A DNA stretch of 64,000 nucleotides from Chitinophaga sp. CF418 (GTDB lineage Bacteria; Bacteroidota; Bacteroidia; Chitinophagales; Chitinophagaceae): the NCBI RefSeq assembly GCF_900142925.1, contig NZ_FRCN01000007.1:405758-469757 (forward strand), in the 5' to 3' direction. Below the pieces are notes generated by a model. The model saw only the letters and a list, made by a program, of their open reading frames with translations, did no database searches and was not told the DNA's origin. Shown piece by piece: positions 43,935 through 52,192 of the stretch (positions are counted from its first letter, which is position 1; the number at the start of each line of letters is the position of its first letter). Position numbers and translations under genes: made by a program.

Positions 43935-44858
43935 ATGAAAACATCCCTTTTTGCAAGCCTGTGTATTGCTTTATTGGCAGTTGTAGTTTCCTGTCAGAAA
44001 GAATCTGAGCAACAGCCGCAGCCTGAAACTCCTGATGTCACTGTTGAAGCATTACCCACACATTTTAAAGTGGCGTATTATGCCTTTGATGCTACTCCCA
44101 ATCAGTTGCCACTCACACAATTCGCCAATGAAGCGAATGTAGTGGTATTGTTTGAAGGTACTGCCTGGGAAATGGCAGATTCTGTTCACTATGGCAGTTC
44201 AGGTAGTTATATACTGAATGTCAATCCTAATTATCACTCTTATAAATCTATCCGGGATCATGTGCGTGTGCTACAGCAAAGAGGTGTGAAGGTATTGATG
44301 AATGTAGATGATGCTCCATCATGGAACACCACTACGCCTTTTACTACTTACAATGGTCAAGGGCTTAACTATCAGCAGTTTGCCTCCTTTGTGAAAGCCT
44401 GTATCATTGATTCGCTGCATTTCGACGGGATTGCACTTGATGTGGAGCATTTGGGCAGTACGGCCGCCAATACGAATTTTACCAACCTGGTGAAGCAATT
44501 TGGTAGTTACTTTGGACCATTATCCTCTAATAGTACCAGCACCGTGTATACTGCTGCTATATACAGCGGAGCACAGGCAGGGTATGCTATCGGACAATCT
44601 CCGTCGGTAGCGCAGTATCTGAATTTTGTGGAGGATATGGGTTATTCTCAGAACAATACGACGCGCTTCAACCGTTGGGCTAATTCCATTGGAGCGAATA
44701 AAACCATGATCGGGGTTTCCAGGCAGTATAACTCCGTGAGTAGTGCAATAACTGCGGCGGACTGGTTGCCTGCAAGTGGTAGTAAGGCGGGGATTATGGT
44801 GTTTGCAGGGAATGTTGATTCTTCTTATACGAATCGTATTTTCAGGGCCTTGAGGTAG
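43935..44858 (+). CDS. GH18-like lipoprotein (endo-N-acetylglucosaminidase type)
   Basis: 307 residues. Lipoprotein signal with lipobox VVVSC (Cys ~20). A single TIM-barrel-sized domain follows. HFDGIALDVEH contains the GH18 motif with Asp169 and catalytic Glu171. The outer Asp of the DxxDxDxE pattern is Ala167, so the motif is D164-G-I-A-L-D-V-E. VKVLMNVDDAPSW and AGIMVFAGNVDSSY are barrel-strand segments. Closer in length to EndoH/EndoF-like proteins than to chitinases; could cleave N-glycans or peptidoglycan-like chains. Surface-exposed lipoprotein by prediction. No SusCD beside it. Confidence 0.8.
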   Translation: MKTSLFASLCIALLAVVVSCQKESEQQPQPETPDVTVEALPTHFKVAYYAFDATPNQLPLTQFANEANVVVLFEGTAWEMADSVHYGSSGSYILNVNPNYHSYKSIRDHVRVLQQRGVKVLMNVDDAPSWNTTTPFTTYNGQGLNYQQFASFVKACIIDSLHFDGIALDVEHLGSTAANTNFTNLVKQFGSYFGPLSSNSTSTVYTAAIYSGAQAGYAIGQSPSVAQYLNFVEDMGYSQNNTTRFNRWANSIGANKTMIGVSRQYNSVSSAITAADWLPASGSKAGIMVFAGNVDSSYTNRIFRALR

Positions 44859-44915
44859 ATAAAAGTGAAAGGCAAGGCTTCTTTCCAGAATAAACATTTT
44901 GAATATACGAATTAC

Positions 44916-44944
44916 AAAAGAGGGGTAAGGCATACCCCTCTTTT
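44916..44944. terminator. bidirectional terminator after GH18 gene
   Basis: AAAAGAGGGGT (44916-44926) pairs perfectly with ACCCCTCTTTT (44934-44944), 7-nt loop. Confidence 0.88.
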
Positions 44945-44947
44945 ACT

Positions 44948-45160
44948 TTATATTTGCATAAACAATTCCTCCTTCGGTTTTCTGAACTTCTTCCTTGCCA
45001 ATGCCGGGTCATCGTTGTGCCGGTAGCCAATCGCGGCAATGACACAGGCAGCTGAAAAAACATGATGAGTATATTGTGGCACAGGGCCATACGCCTGTTT
45101 CATTAGCAGAAGCCCGTCGGGAGGCAGCGATAATACAGCTATTGCACTAAGGAGCTCCAA
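44948..45160 (-). pseudogene. C-terminal remnant of a nitroreductase-family gene
   Basis: 70-codon reverse frame whose last ~30 residues (AIGYRHNDDPALARKKFRKPKEELF) match the C-terminal end of NfsB-like nitroreductases (IALGYR...D...KxRKPxEE). The ~140 N-terminal residues, including FMN-binding sites, are missing: immediately upstream is the start of a forward-strand gene. The terminator at 44916-44944 still sits at its end, consistent with decay of a formerly intact gene. Confidence 0.6.
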
Positions 45161-45186
45161 TTGCAGAATTAACTAAAGATCAGATT

Positions 45187-45717
45187 ATGGATCAGGCAGC
45201 AACTATTAAATTGATTGAACAGCATATTTTGAGCCAGCGTGGCACCCATTGGTTGAAAGCTACCTCTGTGCTGCCGGCATGGAAATACGCATTTTATAAT
45301 CCGGCAAAGAAAAACAGCGAAGGATCGATAGTGATTAAAAGGGATTATAGTACGCTGATCGCCTGGGCTGCGCTAATATTGTTTTTTTCAATTTTGCTGG
45401 TGGTAAATGGCATTTATAAACTGTTATATCTTCCGGGCATTGCGGTTGTCTTGCTTGGCCTTATAAAATACTATTACTATGGTAATAGCGCCATGATTGT
45501 TAACGCCACCGGCATCACTTTTAATTTCCGTACTTACAATTGGAAGGATTATAATGCTGCATTTATCAGCTTTACCTGTTTTATTAAGGACCCGGACGTA
45601 CAACTGATATTCGTCGATAGTTCACACCAACTTACCTTCCTGAATATTACCCATATGAGAAAATGGAATACTATCGGTACTGCTATAAGAGATTTTCAAC
45701 CTGCTAACTGGAGGTAA
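45187..45717 (+). CDS. small membrane protein, unknown function
   Basis: 176 residues, no family recognised. Soluble N-terminus (~57 residues), two adjacent TM helices (about 58-78, 80-98; STLIAWAALILFFSILLVVN, LPGIAVVLLGLIKYYYYG), then a ~75-residue beta-rich cytoplasmic tail (AMIVNATGITFNFRTYNW, VDSSHQLTFLNITHMRKW), a layout like bacterial PH-domain membrane proteins. Stand-alone; its 5' side truncates the nitroreductase remnant. Confidence 0.7.
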   Translation: MDQAATIKLIEQHILSQRGTHWLKATSVLPAWKYAFYNPAKKNSEGSIVIKRDYSTLIAWAALILFFSILLVVNGIYKLLYLPGIAVVLLGLIKYYYYGNSAMIVNATGITFNFRTYNWKDYNAAFISFTCFIKDPDVQLIFVDSSHQLTFLNITHMRKWNTIGTAIRDFQPANWR

Positions 45718-45931
45718 TAACGGCTCGTGGCACCACCGGTTCAACAGGTGCCAAGGGATAAGAAACAAAAAAGTTCGCTCTGACCGTAACATTCCGGAAG
45801 GTAGCACGTCCCCTGCCGGTGTTCCCGACGCCGTTGTCGTGTCTGAGCAGATCAATGTATTGTTTTTCGCCTGTTATTTCATTCATCACCGGTAAATATA
45901 ATATTTTATACTTGCCGGTTTTACTGCTTAC

Positions 45932-47629
45932 TTACGCATGATACACCGGCAAACTGAACCCAAACGTACTCCCTTCCCCGAGTTTACTGTCTACCCAGAT
46001 CTTTCCGCCCTGTGCTTCTATGAACTCCCTGGAGATAGATAGTCCCAGTCCCGTACCCACTTTCTCTGGCGTGCCCGGTACTTTGAAATAACGATCAAAA
46101 ATGCGGGAGAGGTATTTCTCTTCGATTCCTCTGCCATGATCACAGACGGAAAACTCGATGTTGTTGTCTTTGAGGGAGGTGGTGAGTTCTATCTCCGCGT
46201 CTTCGGGAGAGTATTTGACAGCATTGGTCAGGAAGTTGGTCAATACCCAGGCTGTTTTCTCCGGGTCTGTCATTATTTTATTGCCGTTCGTCTTTTTACT
46301 GATGCGGATGGCGATATTCTTCTGTTGCGCCAGTGCACTGACGGTATTGGTAGCATTATCGATGATGATGTCGGGTGATACGGGCTCAATCTTTAGTTGT
46401 ATATGGCCTGTCTCTACCTGGCTCATATTGAGCAGTTCACTTGTGATCTTCAGCAGACGGTTGGCATCATCTGTGATACTTTTTACCAATTCTTCCTGCT
46501 CCCTGTTGACGTTACCTATACGGGAATCTGTCAGCAGCTGGGCGCTCATTTTAATAGAAGCAATAGGCGTTTTGAGCTCATGGGATATAGTAGCGATGAA
46601 GTTGGTCTTTGCTTCATTGAGTTCATGGAAGGGCGTAATATTACGAAGTACGATCACCTGTCCGACGAGTTTATCGAGGTTTGTTACGTTGAGTATATCG
46701 ATGTGGAAATAGCTTTCCTTTCCATCAGCGTATATCTTGAGTTCTTTATTCGGACTATCCTGTTTCAACAGATTGCGCATCAGGTCATTGTGGAGCGCAA
46801 TATCAGGTGCGTACTGGCCCCTGATCTCTGCTTCCTGCAGGCCAAGCAACTTTTCGGCTACCTTGTTCAGGAAGAGGAGGTTCCTGTTCTCATCAAGACC
46901 GATAATGCCGTCATTCATCTGGTTGATGATAGTATCGATACGGCTTTTTTCGAATTTGATCTTTGCGAGGTTACTATGCTCATACTCATCCAGTTTTTCG
47001 GCCATGCTGTTAAATGCCTGTGCGAGTTCGCCGAATTCATCGTGCTGTGAGATGCGGATGCGTTTGGTATAGTCCTTGTTTACAATAGCCTTGATTCCCT
47101 CTGAAAGAGTATTGATTGGCTCACTGATAATACCTGGGAAGTTAACTGCCAGTGTAAATGCGATGAGGGCAAGAAAACCGAAGATGAACATGGTGTAGTT
47201 GCTGAAACGCCTCGCATTCTTTTCAGCTACTACATTCTTCCGTTGAATAGCTTCCTGGTTGGCGGAATTGATCTGGTAGATCTCCCGGCGGATAATGGTC
47301 TGAATGGAGTCATTGGAAGGATCACTTTTTAACAGTTCAAATGCATTCCTGACGGCAACTGTAGCGCGTCCTTCACCTGGTTCAGTAATATTGGCTTCCT
47401 GCTTTGCAAGATTGCTTTCAAACTCGGGGAATACACTGGAGTCAAAGGGCACGCGGTCCATTAATGTCAGCATGTTATTGCTGTACACAAGTGTTTCGTA
47501 ATTGTCTTCCAGGATGAGACGGGCGTCATTCTTAAGCTGGTATATGGAGAAGATCCCCAGGATACCGGAAATGAGAATGGCTACAAATAAAAATCCAATG
47601 CCTATGCTTAATTTCGTCTTTAGACGCAT
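45932..47629 (-). CDS. membrane sensor histidine kinase of the kdp operon (KdpD kinase half)
   Basis: 565 residues. TM1 at about 8-30, extracytoplasmic domain to ~145, TM2 about 147-167, HAMP (EPINTLSEGIKAIVNKDYTKR, FGELAQAFNSMAEKLDEYEH), PAS (about 235-340; INQMNDGIIGLDENRNLLFLN), HisKA with phospho-acceptor His in FIATISHELKTPIASIK (~residue 350), and HATPase with N box NFLTNAVKYSP, G1 DHGRGIEEKY, F box IFDRYF and G2 GTGLGLSISREF. It starts 2 bp after the KdpD-N gene. Unlike E. coli KdpD it has two, not four, TM helices and carries its own periplasmic sensor. No response regulator gene follows. Confidence 0.92.
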   Translation of the reverse strand: MRLKTKLSIGIGFLFVAILISGILGIFSIYQLKNDARLILEDNYETLVYSNNMLTLMDRVPFDSSVFPEFESNLAKQEANITEPGEGRATVAVRNAFELLKSDPSNDSIQTIIRREIYQINSANQEAIQRKNVVAEKNARRFSNYTMFIFGFLALIAFTLAVNFPGIISEPINTLSEGIKAIVNKDYTKRIRISQHDEFGELAQAFNSMAEKLDEYEHSNLAKIKFEKSRIDTIINQMNDGIIGLDENRNLLFLNKVAEKLLGLQEAEIRGQYAPDIALHNDLMRNLLKQDSPNKELKIYADGKESYFHIDILNVTNLDKLVGQVIVLRNITPFHELNEAKTNFIATISHELKTPIASIKMSAQLLTDSRIGNVNREQEELVKSITDDANRLLKITSELLNMSQVETGHIQLKIEPVSPDIIIDNATNTVSALAQQKNIAIRISKKTNGNKIMTDPEKTAWVLTNFLTNAVKYSPEDAEIELTTSLKDNNIEFSVCDHGRGIEEKYLSRIFDRYFKVPGTPEKVGTGLGLSISREFIEAQGGKIWVDSKLGEGSTFGFSLPVYHA

Positions 47630-47630
47630 G

Positions 47631-48770
47631 TTACGAAAGAATTACAATGTCAATGTCCGATTCTGACAACTTGCCCAGCAGTTGTGAGAACACGGCCGTA
47701 TTCAGCAACATCCCCATTACGTTGAGATGCGGTTTCCCGATGCAGATCGTTGTGATCTTTTTTTCCTCGGCTGTTTGCATAATACTTTTAGCAATATTAG
47801 TGCTTTTTACCTTTATCACTTCTCCACCCAGTTCCATCACCAGTTTGAAGTTATTGATCAAATGCCGTTGGGCAGCCAGTCCGATCTTGTCTCCATCCTC
47901 TTTGGGCGTTTGTACATAGAGTACATACCATTTGGACTGATAATAGGCGGAGAGCCTGGCCGTCTTACGGATCACTTTTTTAGCTATGAGATGATTGCTG
48001 CTGATACATGCCAGGAAGCGCTCATTTCTTGCCTGGGCGCTTCGCGGCAGCGATGAATCTATTTTACGTTCTACCTGGGTAGCTACTTCTTTCAGGGCCA
48101 GTTCTCTTAACTGGAGTATCCTTTCCGGCTGGAAGAAGTTCTTTATGGCCACGGCTATCTTGTCAGGAGTATAGATCTTACCTTCTTTCAGGCGGGTGAT
48201 CAGCTCATCGGCCGTCAGGTCAATATTCACTACTTCATCGGCCTGTTGCAGTACCAGGTCGGGAATGCGTTCTGCAACATCCACACCGGTAATACCTTTT
48301 ACTTCATCCTGTAAGCCCTCTATATGCTGGATATTGACGGCACTGATGACGTTAATGCCGGCTTCCAGAATTTCCATCACATCCTGCCAGCGTTTTTCGT
48401 TCTTACTGCCTTCAATATTGCTATGGGCCAGTTCGTCAATAACCACCACTTCCGGATGAAGATTCAATACAGCCTGCGTGTCCAGTTCTTCGAGGGCCTT
48501 GCCTTTGTAGAACAGTTCCCTGCGGGGGATAATGGGCAAGCCGTCCAGCAGGGCATGTGTTTCGGCCCGGTTATGGGTTTCTATGTAGGCAATCCTGATA
48601 TCCACGCCATTGCGCTGCAGGGTTCTGGCCTCCTGCAACATGCGATAGGTCTTACCTACACCGGCACTCATACCGATGTATATCTTGAACTTTCCTCGCC
48701 TGGACTGACGGATCAGGTCGAGGAAGTGTTGGGCATTATTTTCTTTTTCGCTCATAGGCTTAATGTTCAA
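47631..48770 (-). CDS. kdpD: KdpD N-terminal sensor protein (KdpD + USP domains, no kinase)
   Basis: 379 residues, the cytoplasmic input half of KdpD as a separate protein. Walker-A motif GMSAGVGKT at residues 33-41 and the KdpD-domain segment VVIDELAHSNIEGSKNEKRW, with ISAVNIQHIEGLQDEV, are canonical. A universal-stress-protein domain follows (about 250-379; RFLACISSNHLIAKKVIRKTARLS, ending DIDIVILS). No TM or kinase domain. The next gene supplies the kinase, so the two presumably form one potassium/osmotic sensor. ATG 48770 or the in-frame ATG at 48755 may be used. Confidence 0.93.
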   Translation of the reverse strand: MNIKPMSEKENNAQHFLDLIRQSRRGKFKIYIGMSAGVGKTYRMLQEARTLQRNGVDIRIAYIETHNRAETHALLDGLPIIPRRELFYKGKALEELDTQAVLNLHPEVVVIDELAHSNIEGSKNEKRWQDVMEILEAGINVISAVNIQHIEGLQDEVKGITGVDVAERIPDLVLQQADEVVNIDLTADELITRLKEGKIYTPDKIAVAIKNFFQPERILQLRELALKEVATQVERKIDSSLPRSAQARNERFLACISSNHLIAKKVIRKTARLSAYYQSKWYVLYVQTPKEDGDKIGLAAQRHLINNFKLVMELGGEVIKVKSTNIAKSIMQTAEEKKITTICIGKPHLNVMGMLLNTAVFSQLLGKLSESDIDIVILS

Positions 48771-48866
48771 AAACTCACTTTCCGTCTAAACCCGGGCAGG
48801 TCTTCCTGGGAGAGAAGCGCCCGTAGCTTAGTACGGAGGGAGTGAGATGAATCAGGTTACGAAAGA

Positions 48867-49457
48867 TCAGTACGCACTAGCCAAAAGCAGTGCTTCCCTT
48901 TCTTCTTCTCTTTGTACGGCGGGAGGCGTATAAAGCATCGCTGTACAAAGACAGTTCTGGCACCCTTTCTTCTGCAGGATATTAAAGTTAACACAACTCC
49001 TGCATCCTTTCCAGAATTCCGGGTCCCTGGTTATTTCATTAAAGGTGACTGGTAAAAAACCTAATTTACTGTTCATACGCATAATAGCCAGTCCACTTGT
49101 AATGCTGAATAGTTTTGCTGTTGGGTATTTCTCACGCGATAACTGAAAGATCCTTTTCTTGATACGGGATGCGATTCCTTGTCCGCGGAAGCCTGGGTTT
49201 ACAATCATCCCCGAGTTAGAAACGAACTCCCCGTTGCTCCAGGATTCGATGTAAGAGAAACCTACCCAGATCTTGTTTACAGTCAGTGCTATAACGGCCT
49301 TTCCTTCTCTGATCTTCTTCATGATAGCAGTAACAGAACGTTTGCTGATACCGGTACCTCTTGCTTTGGCGGATGCTTCCATCTCTGCAGTGATTGTTGT
49401 AGCATATTTACAATCTGAAAGCACCGCCTTTCTGACGATCACTCTGTCGTTGTCCAT
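48867..49457 (-). CDS. GNAT acetyltransferase with C-terminal Cys cluster, inside kdp operon
   Basis: 196 residues. GNAT core with acetyl-CoA-binding motif A in GMIVNPGFRGQGIASRIKKRIF (about 80-105; R-G-x-G-I-A loop). The C-terminal ~45 residues carry five cysteines in CRSCVNFNILQKKGCQNCLC (C-x2-C-x10-C-x2-C-x-C), a possible metal site. Similar GNAT proteins with this tail occur near arginine genes in Bacteroidota, where an N-acetylglutamate-synthase-like role is suspected. Here it sits 11 bp after kdpC and 96 bp before kdpD, same strand. Whether it modifies Kdp proteins or is a passenger is unknown. Confidence 0.85.
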   Translation of the reverse strand: MDNDRVIVRKAVLSDCKYATTITAEMEASAKARGTGISKRSVTAIMKKIREGKAVIALTVNKIWVGFSYIESWSNGEFVSNSGMIVNPGFRGQGIASRIKKRIFQLSREKYPTAKLFSITSGLAIMRMNSKLGFLPVTFNEITRDPEFWKGCRSCVNFNILQKKGCQNCLCTAMLYTPPAVQREEEREALLLASAY

Positions 49458-49468
49458 TTCGGATAGTT

Positions 49469-50032
49469 TTATTTTAATGTGTCAAGGGCTAAATTGAGTT
49501 TCAATACCTTCACTTTGGAAGGTCCGGCAATACCCATCAGCGGACGTTCAGTATGATCAGACACCAATGTCATCAGTTTTGTTTCAGACAGATGACGTAC
49601 TGCTGCGATACGTTTTACCTGTATCAGGGCGGCAGCAGGAGAGAGGTCAGGGTCCAGGCCACTGCCGGAAGCGGTTACCAGTTCTGCAGGGATGTCTTCT
49701 TTCTTTACACCCGGATTATGCGCCAGGAAAGTATCGATACGTTCCTGTACGGTTTTCTGGTAATCGGGGTTGGACGCTCCTTTATTGGAGCCTCCTGATC
49801 CGGCAGCATTATAGTTAACGGCAGATGGACGGCCATTGAAGTATTTATCTTCTGTGAAACGTTGACCTACGTTTTCATAACCGACTACTTTGCCATTTAC
49901 AGCGACTGTTTTACCTTTCCCCTGTCCGGGAGCAGCTTTGGATACTGCCGCTATCAGAGCCGGGTAAAGAACGGCTAAAACGAGTACCATAAAAAGGGTC
50001 AGCTTTATAGAAGGCCATATATACTTTTTCAT
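49469..50032 (-). CDS. kdpC: potassium-transporting ATPase subunit C
   Basis: 187 residues, usual KdpC length. One N-terminal TM helix (LTLFMVLVLAVLYPALIAAV), then the periplasmic domain with family motifs: FNGRPSAVNYNAAGSGGSN, VTASGSGLDPDLSPAAALIQVKRIA and HTERPLMGIAGPSKVKVLKLN. KdpC acts as the catalytic chaperone that raises ATP affinity of KdpB in the KdpFABC pump. Encoded 22 bp after kdpB. Confidence 0.97.
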   Translation of the reverse strand: MKKYIWPSIKLTLFMVLVLAVLYPALIAAVSKAAPGQGKGKTVAVNGKVVGYENVGQRFTEDKYFNGRPSAVNYNAAGSGGSNKGASNPDYQKTVQERIDTFLAHNPGVKKEDIPAELVTASGSGLDPDLSPAAALIQVKRIAAVRHLSETKLMTLVSDHTERPLMGIAGPSKVKVLKLNLALDTLK

Positions 50033-50054
50033 TGTTGTTTTTTTTGATCAGTGA

Positions 50055-52109
50055 TTACATGAAAAGGGTAAGGAACAGATCGATGATCTTGATACCGATG
50101 AAAGGAATAATAACGCCGCCAAAACCATATATCAGCAGGTTCCTGCGCAACAGGGCGCTGGCGCCGATAGGTTTGTAGGCCACTCCTTTGAGTGCCAGTG
50201 GTATCAATGCAGGAATAATGAGTGCATTGAAGATCACGGCAGAAAGAATAGCGCTCTCCGGAGAAGCCAGGTGCATAATGTTGAGCCCCTGCAAAGCCGG
50301 AATAGCGGTTACAAAAAGTGCTGGTACGATGGCAAAATACTTTGCCACGTCGTTTGCGATGGAAAAAGTAGTGAGTGTACCACGTGTCATCAGTAACTGT
50401 TTACCAATTTCCACGATCTCAATCAGTTTAGTCGGGTCGTTATCAAGGTCCACCATGTTGCCTGCTTCTTTAGCCGCCTGGGTACCACTGTTCATTGCCA
50501 CACCTACGTCAGCCTGTGCCAGCGCTGGTGCGTCATTGGTACCGTCTCCCATCATCGCCACCAGTTTACCACCTTCCTGTTCCTTACGGATATAGATCAT
50601 TTTATCTTCAGGTTTGGCTTCGGCGATGAAGTCGTCCACACCTGCTTTTTCAGCGATATATTTTGCTGTGAGCGGGTTATCGCCTGTAACCATCACGGTC
50701 TTTACACCCATTCTCCGAAGACGCTCAAAACGTTCACGTATACCGGGTTTGATGATATCCTGCAGTTCGATCACACCGATCACTGCTTCGTTGCGGCTTA
50801 CCACCAGCGGCGTACCACCATTGGAGGAGATCTCTTTTACTTTCTCTTCTGTTTCACCAGGGAATGGATGACCCGCTTTCTCAACGATATGACGGATAGC
50901 GTCATAAGCGCCCTTACGGATACGCAGTCCGTTGAGATTCAGTCCGCTGCTACGGGTTTCGGCAGTAAACTCAATAAAGGTGGCTTCTTCCGTGCTGGGT
51001 TGGGCAACTTTAATACCTTTCTCTGCGGCCAGTTCCACGATAGATTTACCTTCAGGTGTTTCGTCTGCCATAGAGGCCAGTGCACAGGCTTCGAAGAACT
51101 CTTTCTTGCCGATGCCAAGGGCAGGCCAGAAGTGAGTGGCTTTACGGTTACCGATGGTGATAGTACCGGTTTTATCGAGCAACAGTGTATCGAGGTCGCC
51201 GGCAGTTTCTACCGCTTTACCACTTTTAGTGATGACATTGGCTCTCAGTGCACGGTCCATACCTGCGATACCGATCGCACTGAGCAGCCCGCCGATAGTT
51301 GTAGGTATAAGACAGACAAACAGGGATACAAAAGCCGCGATGGTGATGGGTGTGTTGGCATAATCACCAAAAGGCTTTAAGGTTACGCAAACGATGGTGA
51401 AGACCAGCGTAAAGCTTGCCAGCAGTATGGTAAGCGCAATTTCGTTAGGCGTTTTCTGACGACTGGCTCCTTCTACGAGTGCGATCATTTTGTCCAGGAA
51501 GCTTTCACCCGGATCGGTCGTTACACGTACCTTAATCCTGTCGCTCAATACTTTGGTACCACCTGTTACGGATGATTTATCACCGCCGGATTCACGGATC
51601 ACCGGAGCAGATTCACCGGTAATGGCTGATTCATCGATAGTAGCCAGACCCTGAACGATCTCTCCGTCCATAGGGATCATATCGCCGGCTTCACATATAA
51701 AGAAATCACCTTTACGCAGCTGTGAAGAAGGTACGATCTTGATCTCGTTGGTATATACCTCACCTATTGCAAACACCTTCTTTGCAGGCGTTTCTTCCCT
51801 TGTTTTACGAAGGCTTTCTGCCTGCGCTTTACCTCTTGCTTCGGCGATCGCTTCAGCGAAATTGGCAAAGAGAAGGGTTAGCAACAGGATGATAAACACA
51901 GCGAGGTTGTATCCGAAAGAGCCCTGTGAAGTATCTCCGGTAAGAGCAGTGTAGAGCGTAACAACCAGCATGATAGCAGTACCGATCTCCACGGTGAACA
52001 TTACCGGGTTGCGGAACATGATCTTGGGAGAGAGTTTGACAAAGGCCTGTTTTAAGGCGCCGCTCACCAGTGCCGGTTCAAAAAGTTTATTATGAGTGTG
52101 TTCAGACAT
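50055..52109 (-). CDS. kdpB: potassium-transporting P-type ATPase subunit B
   Basis: 684 residues from the ATG at 52109 (MSEHTHNKLFE); a TTG three codons earlier is possible. The P-type ATPase phosphorylation motif DKTGTITIGNR lies near residue 310, the actuator motif ESAITGESAPVIRES near 160, and the hinge MMGDGTNDAPALAQADVGVAMNSGT near 515. TM helices are in the KdpB arrangement. It hydrolyses ATP to drive high-affinity K+ uptake through KdpA. Confidence 0.98.
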   Translation of the reverse strand: MSEHTHNKLFEPALVSGALKQAFVKLSPKIMFRNPVMFTVEIGTAIMLVVTLYTALTGDTSQGSFGYNLAVFIILLLTLLFANFAEAIAEARGKAQAESLRKTREETPAKKVFAIGEVYTNEIKIVPSSQLRKGDFFICEAGDMIPMDGEIVQGLATIDESAITGESAPVIRESGGDKSSVTGGTKVLSDRIKVRVTTDPGESFLDKMIALVEGASRQKTPNEIALTILLASFTLVFTIVCVTLKPFGDYANTPITIAAFVSLFVCLIPTTIGGLLSAIGIAGMDRALRANVITKSGKAVETAGDLDTLLLDKTGTITIGNRKATHFWPALGIGKKEFFEACALASMADETPEGKSIVELAAEKGIKVAQPSTEEATFIEFTAETRSSGLNLNGLRIRKGAYDAIRHIVEKAGHPFPGETEEKVKEISSNGGTPLVVSRNEAVIGVIELQDIIKPGIRERFERLRRMGVKTVMVTGDNPLTAKYIAEKAGVDDFIAEAKPEDKMIYIRKEQEGGKLVAMMGDGTNDAPALAQADVGVAMNSGTQAAKEAGNMVDLDNDPTKLIEIVEIGKQLLMTRGTLTTFSIANDVAKYFAIVPALFVTAIPALQGLNIMHLASPESAILSAVIFNALIIPALIPLALKGVAYKPIGASALLRRNLLIYGFGGVIIPFIGIKIIDLFLTLFM

Positions 52110-52192
52110 ATAATTCAAGTTTTGCGAACAAGGTTGTCATAGGATAGTAACCTGATAATGATTTAGACTTAGGATAGTAACAAAAGATTTTA

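Larger units (their letters stand above)
44859..45186. other. intergenic region with terminator and gene remnant
   Basis: 328 bp. Holds the bidirectional terminator at 44916-44944 and the reverse-strand nitroreductase remnant at 44948-45160. Confidence 0.6.

Noticed and set aside
45704..45889. 61-codon reverse frame between the kdp kinase and the small membrane protein
   Set aside because: No recognised motif; might be a gene fragment, but there is not enough to support a call.
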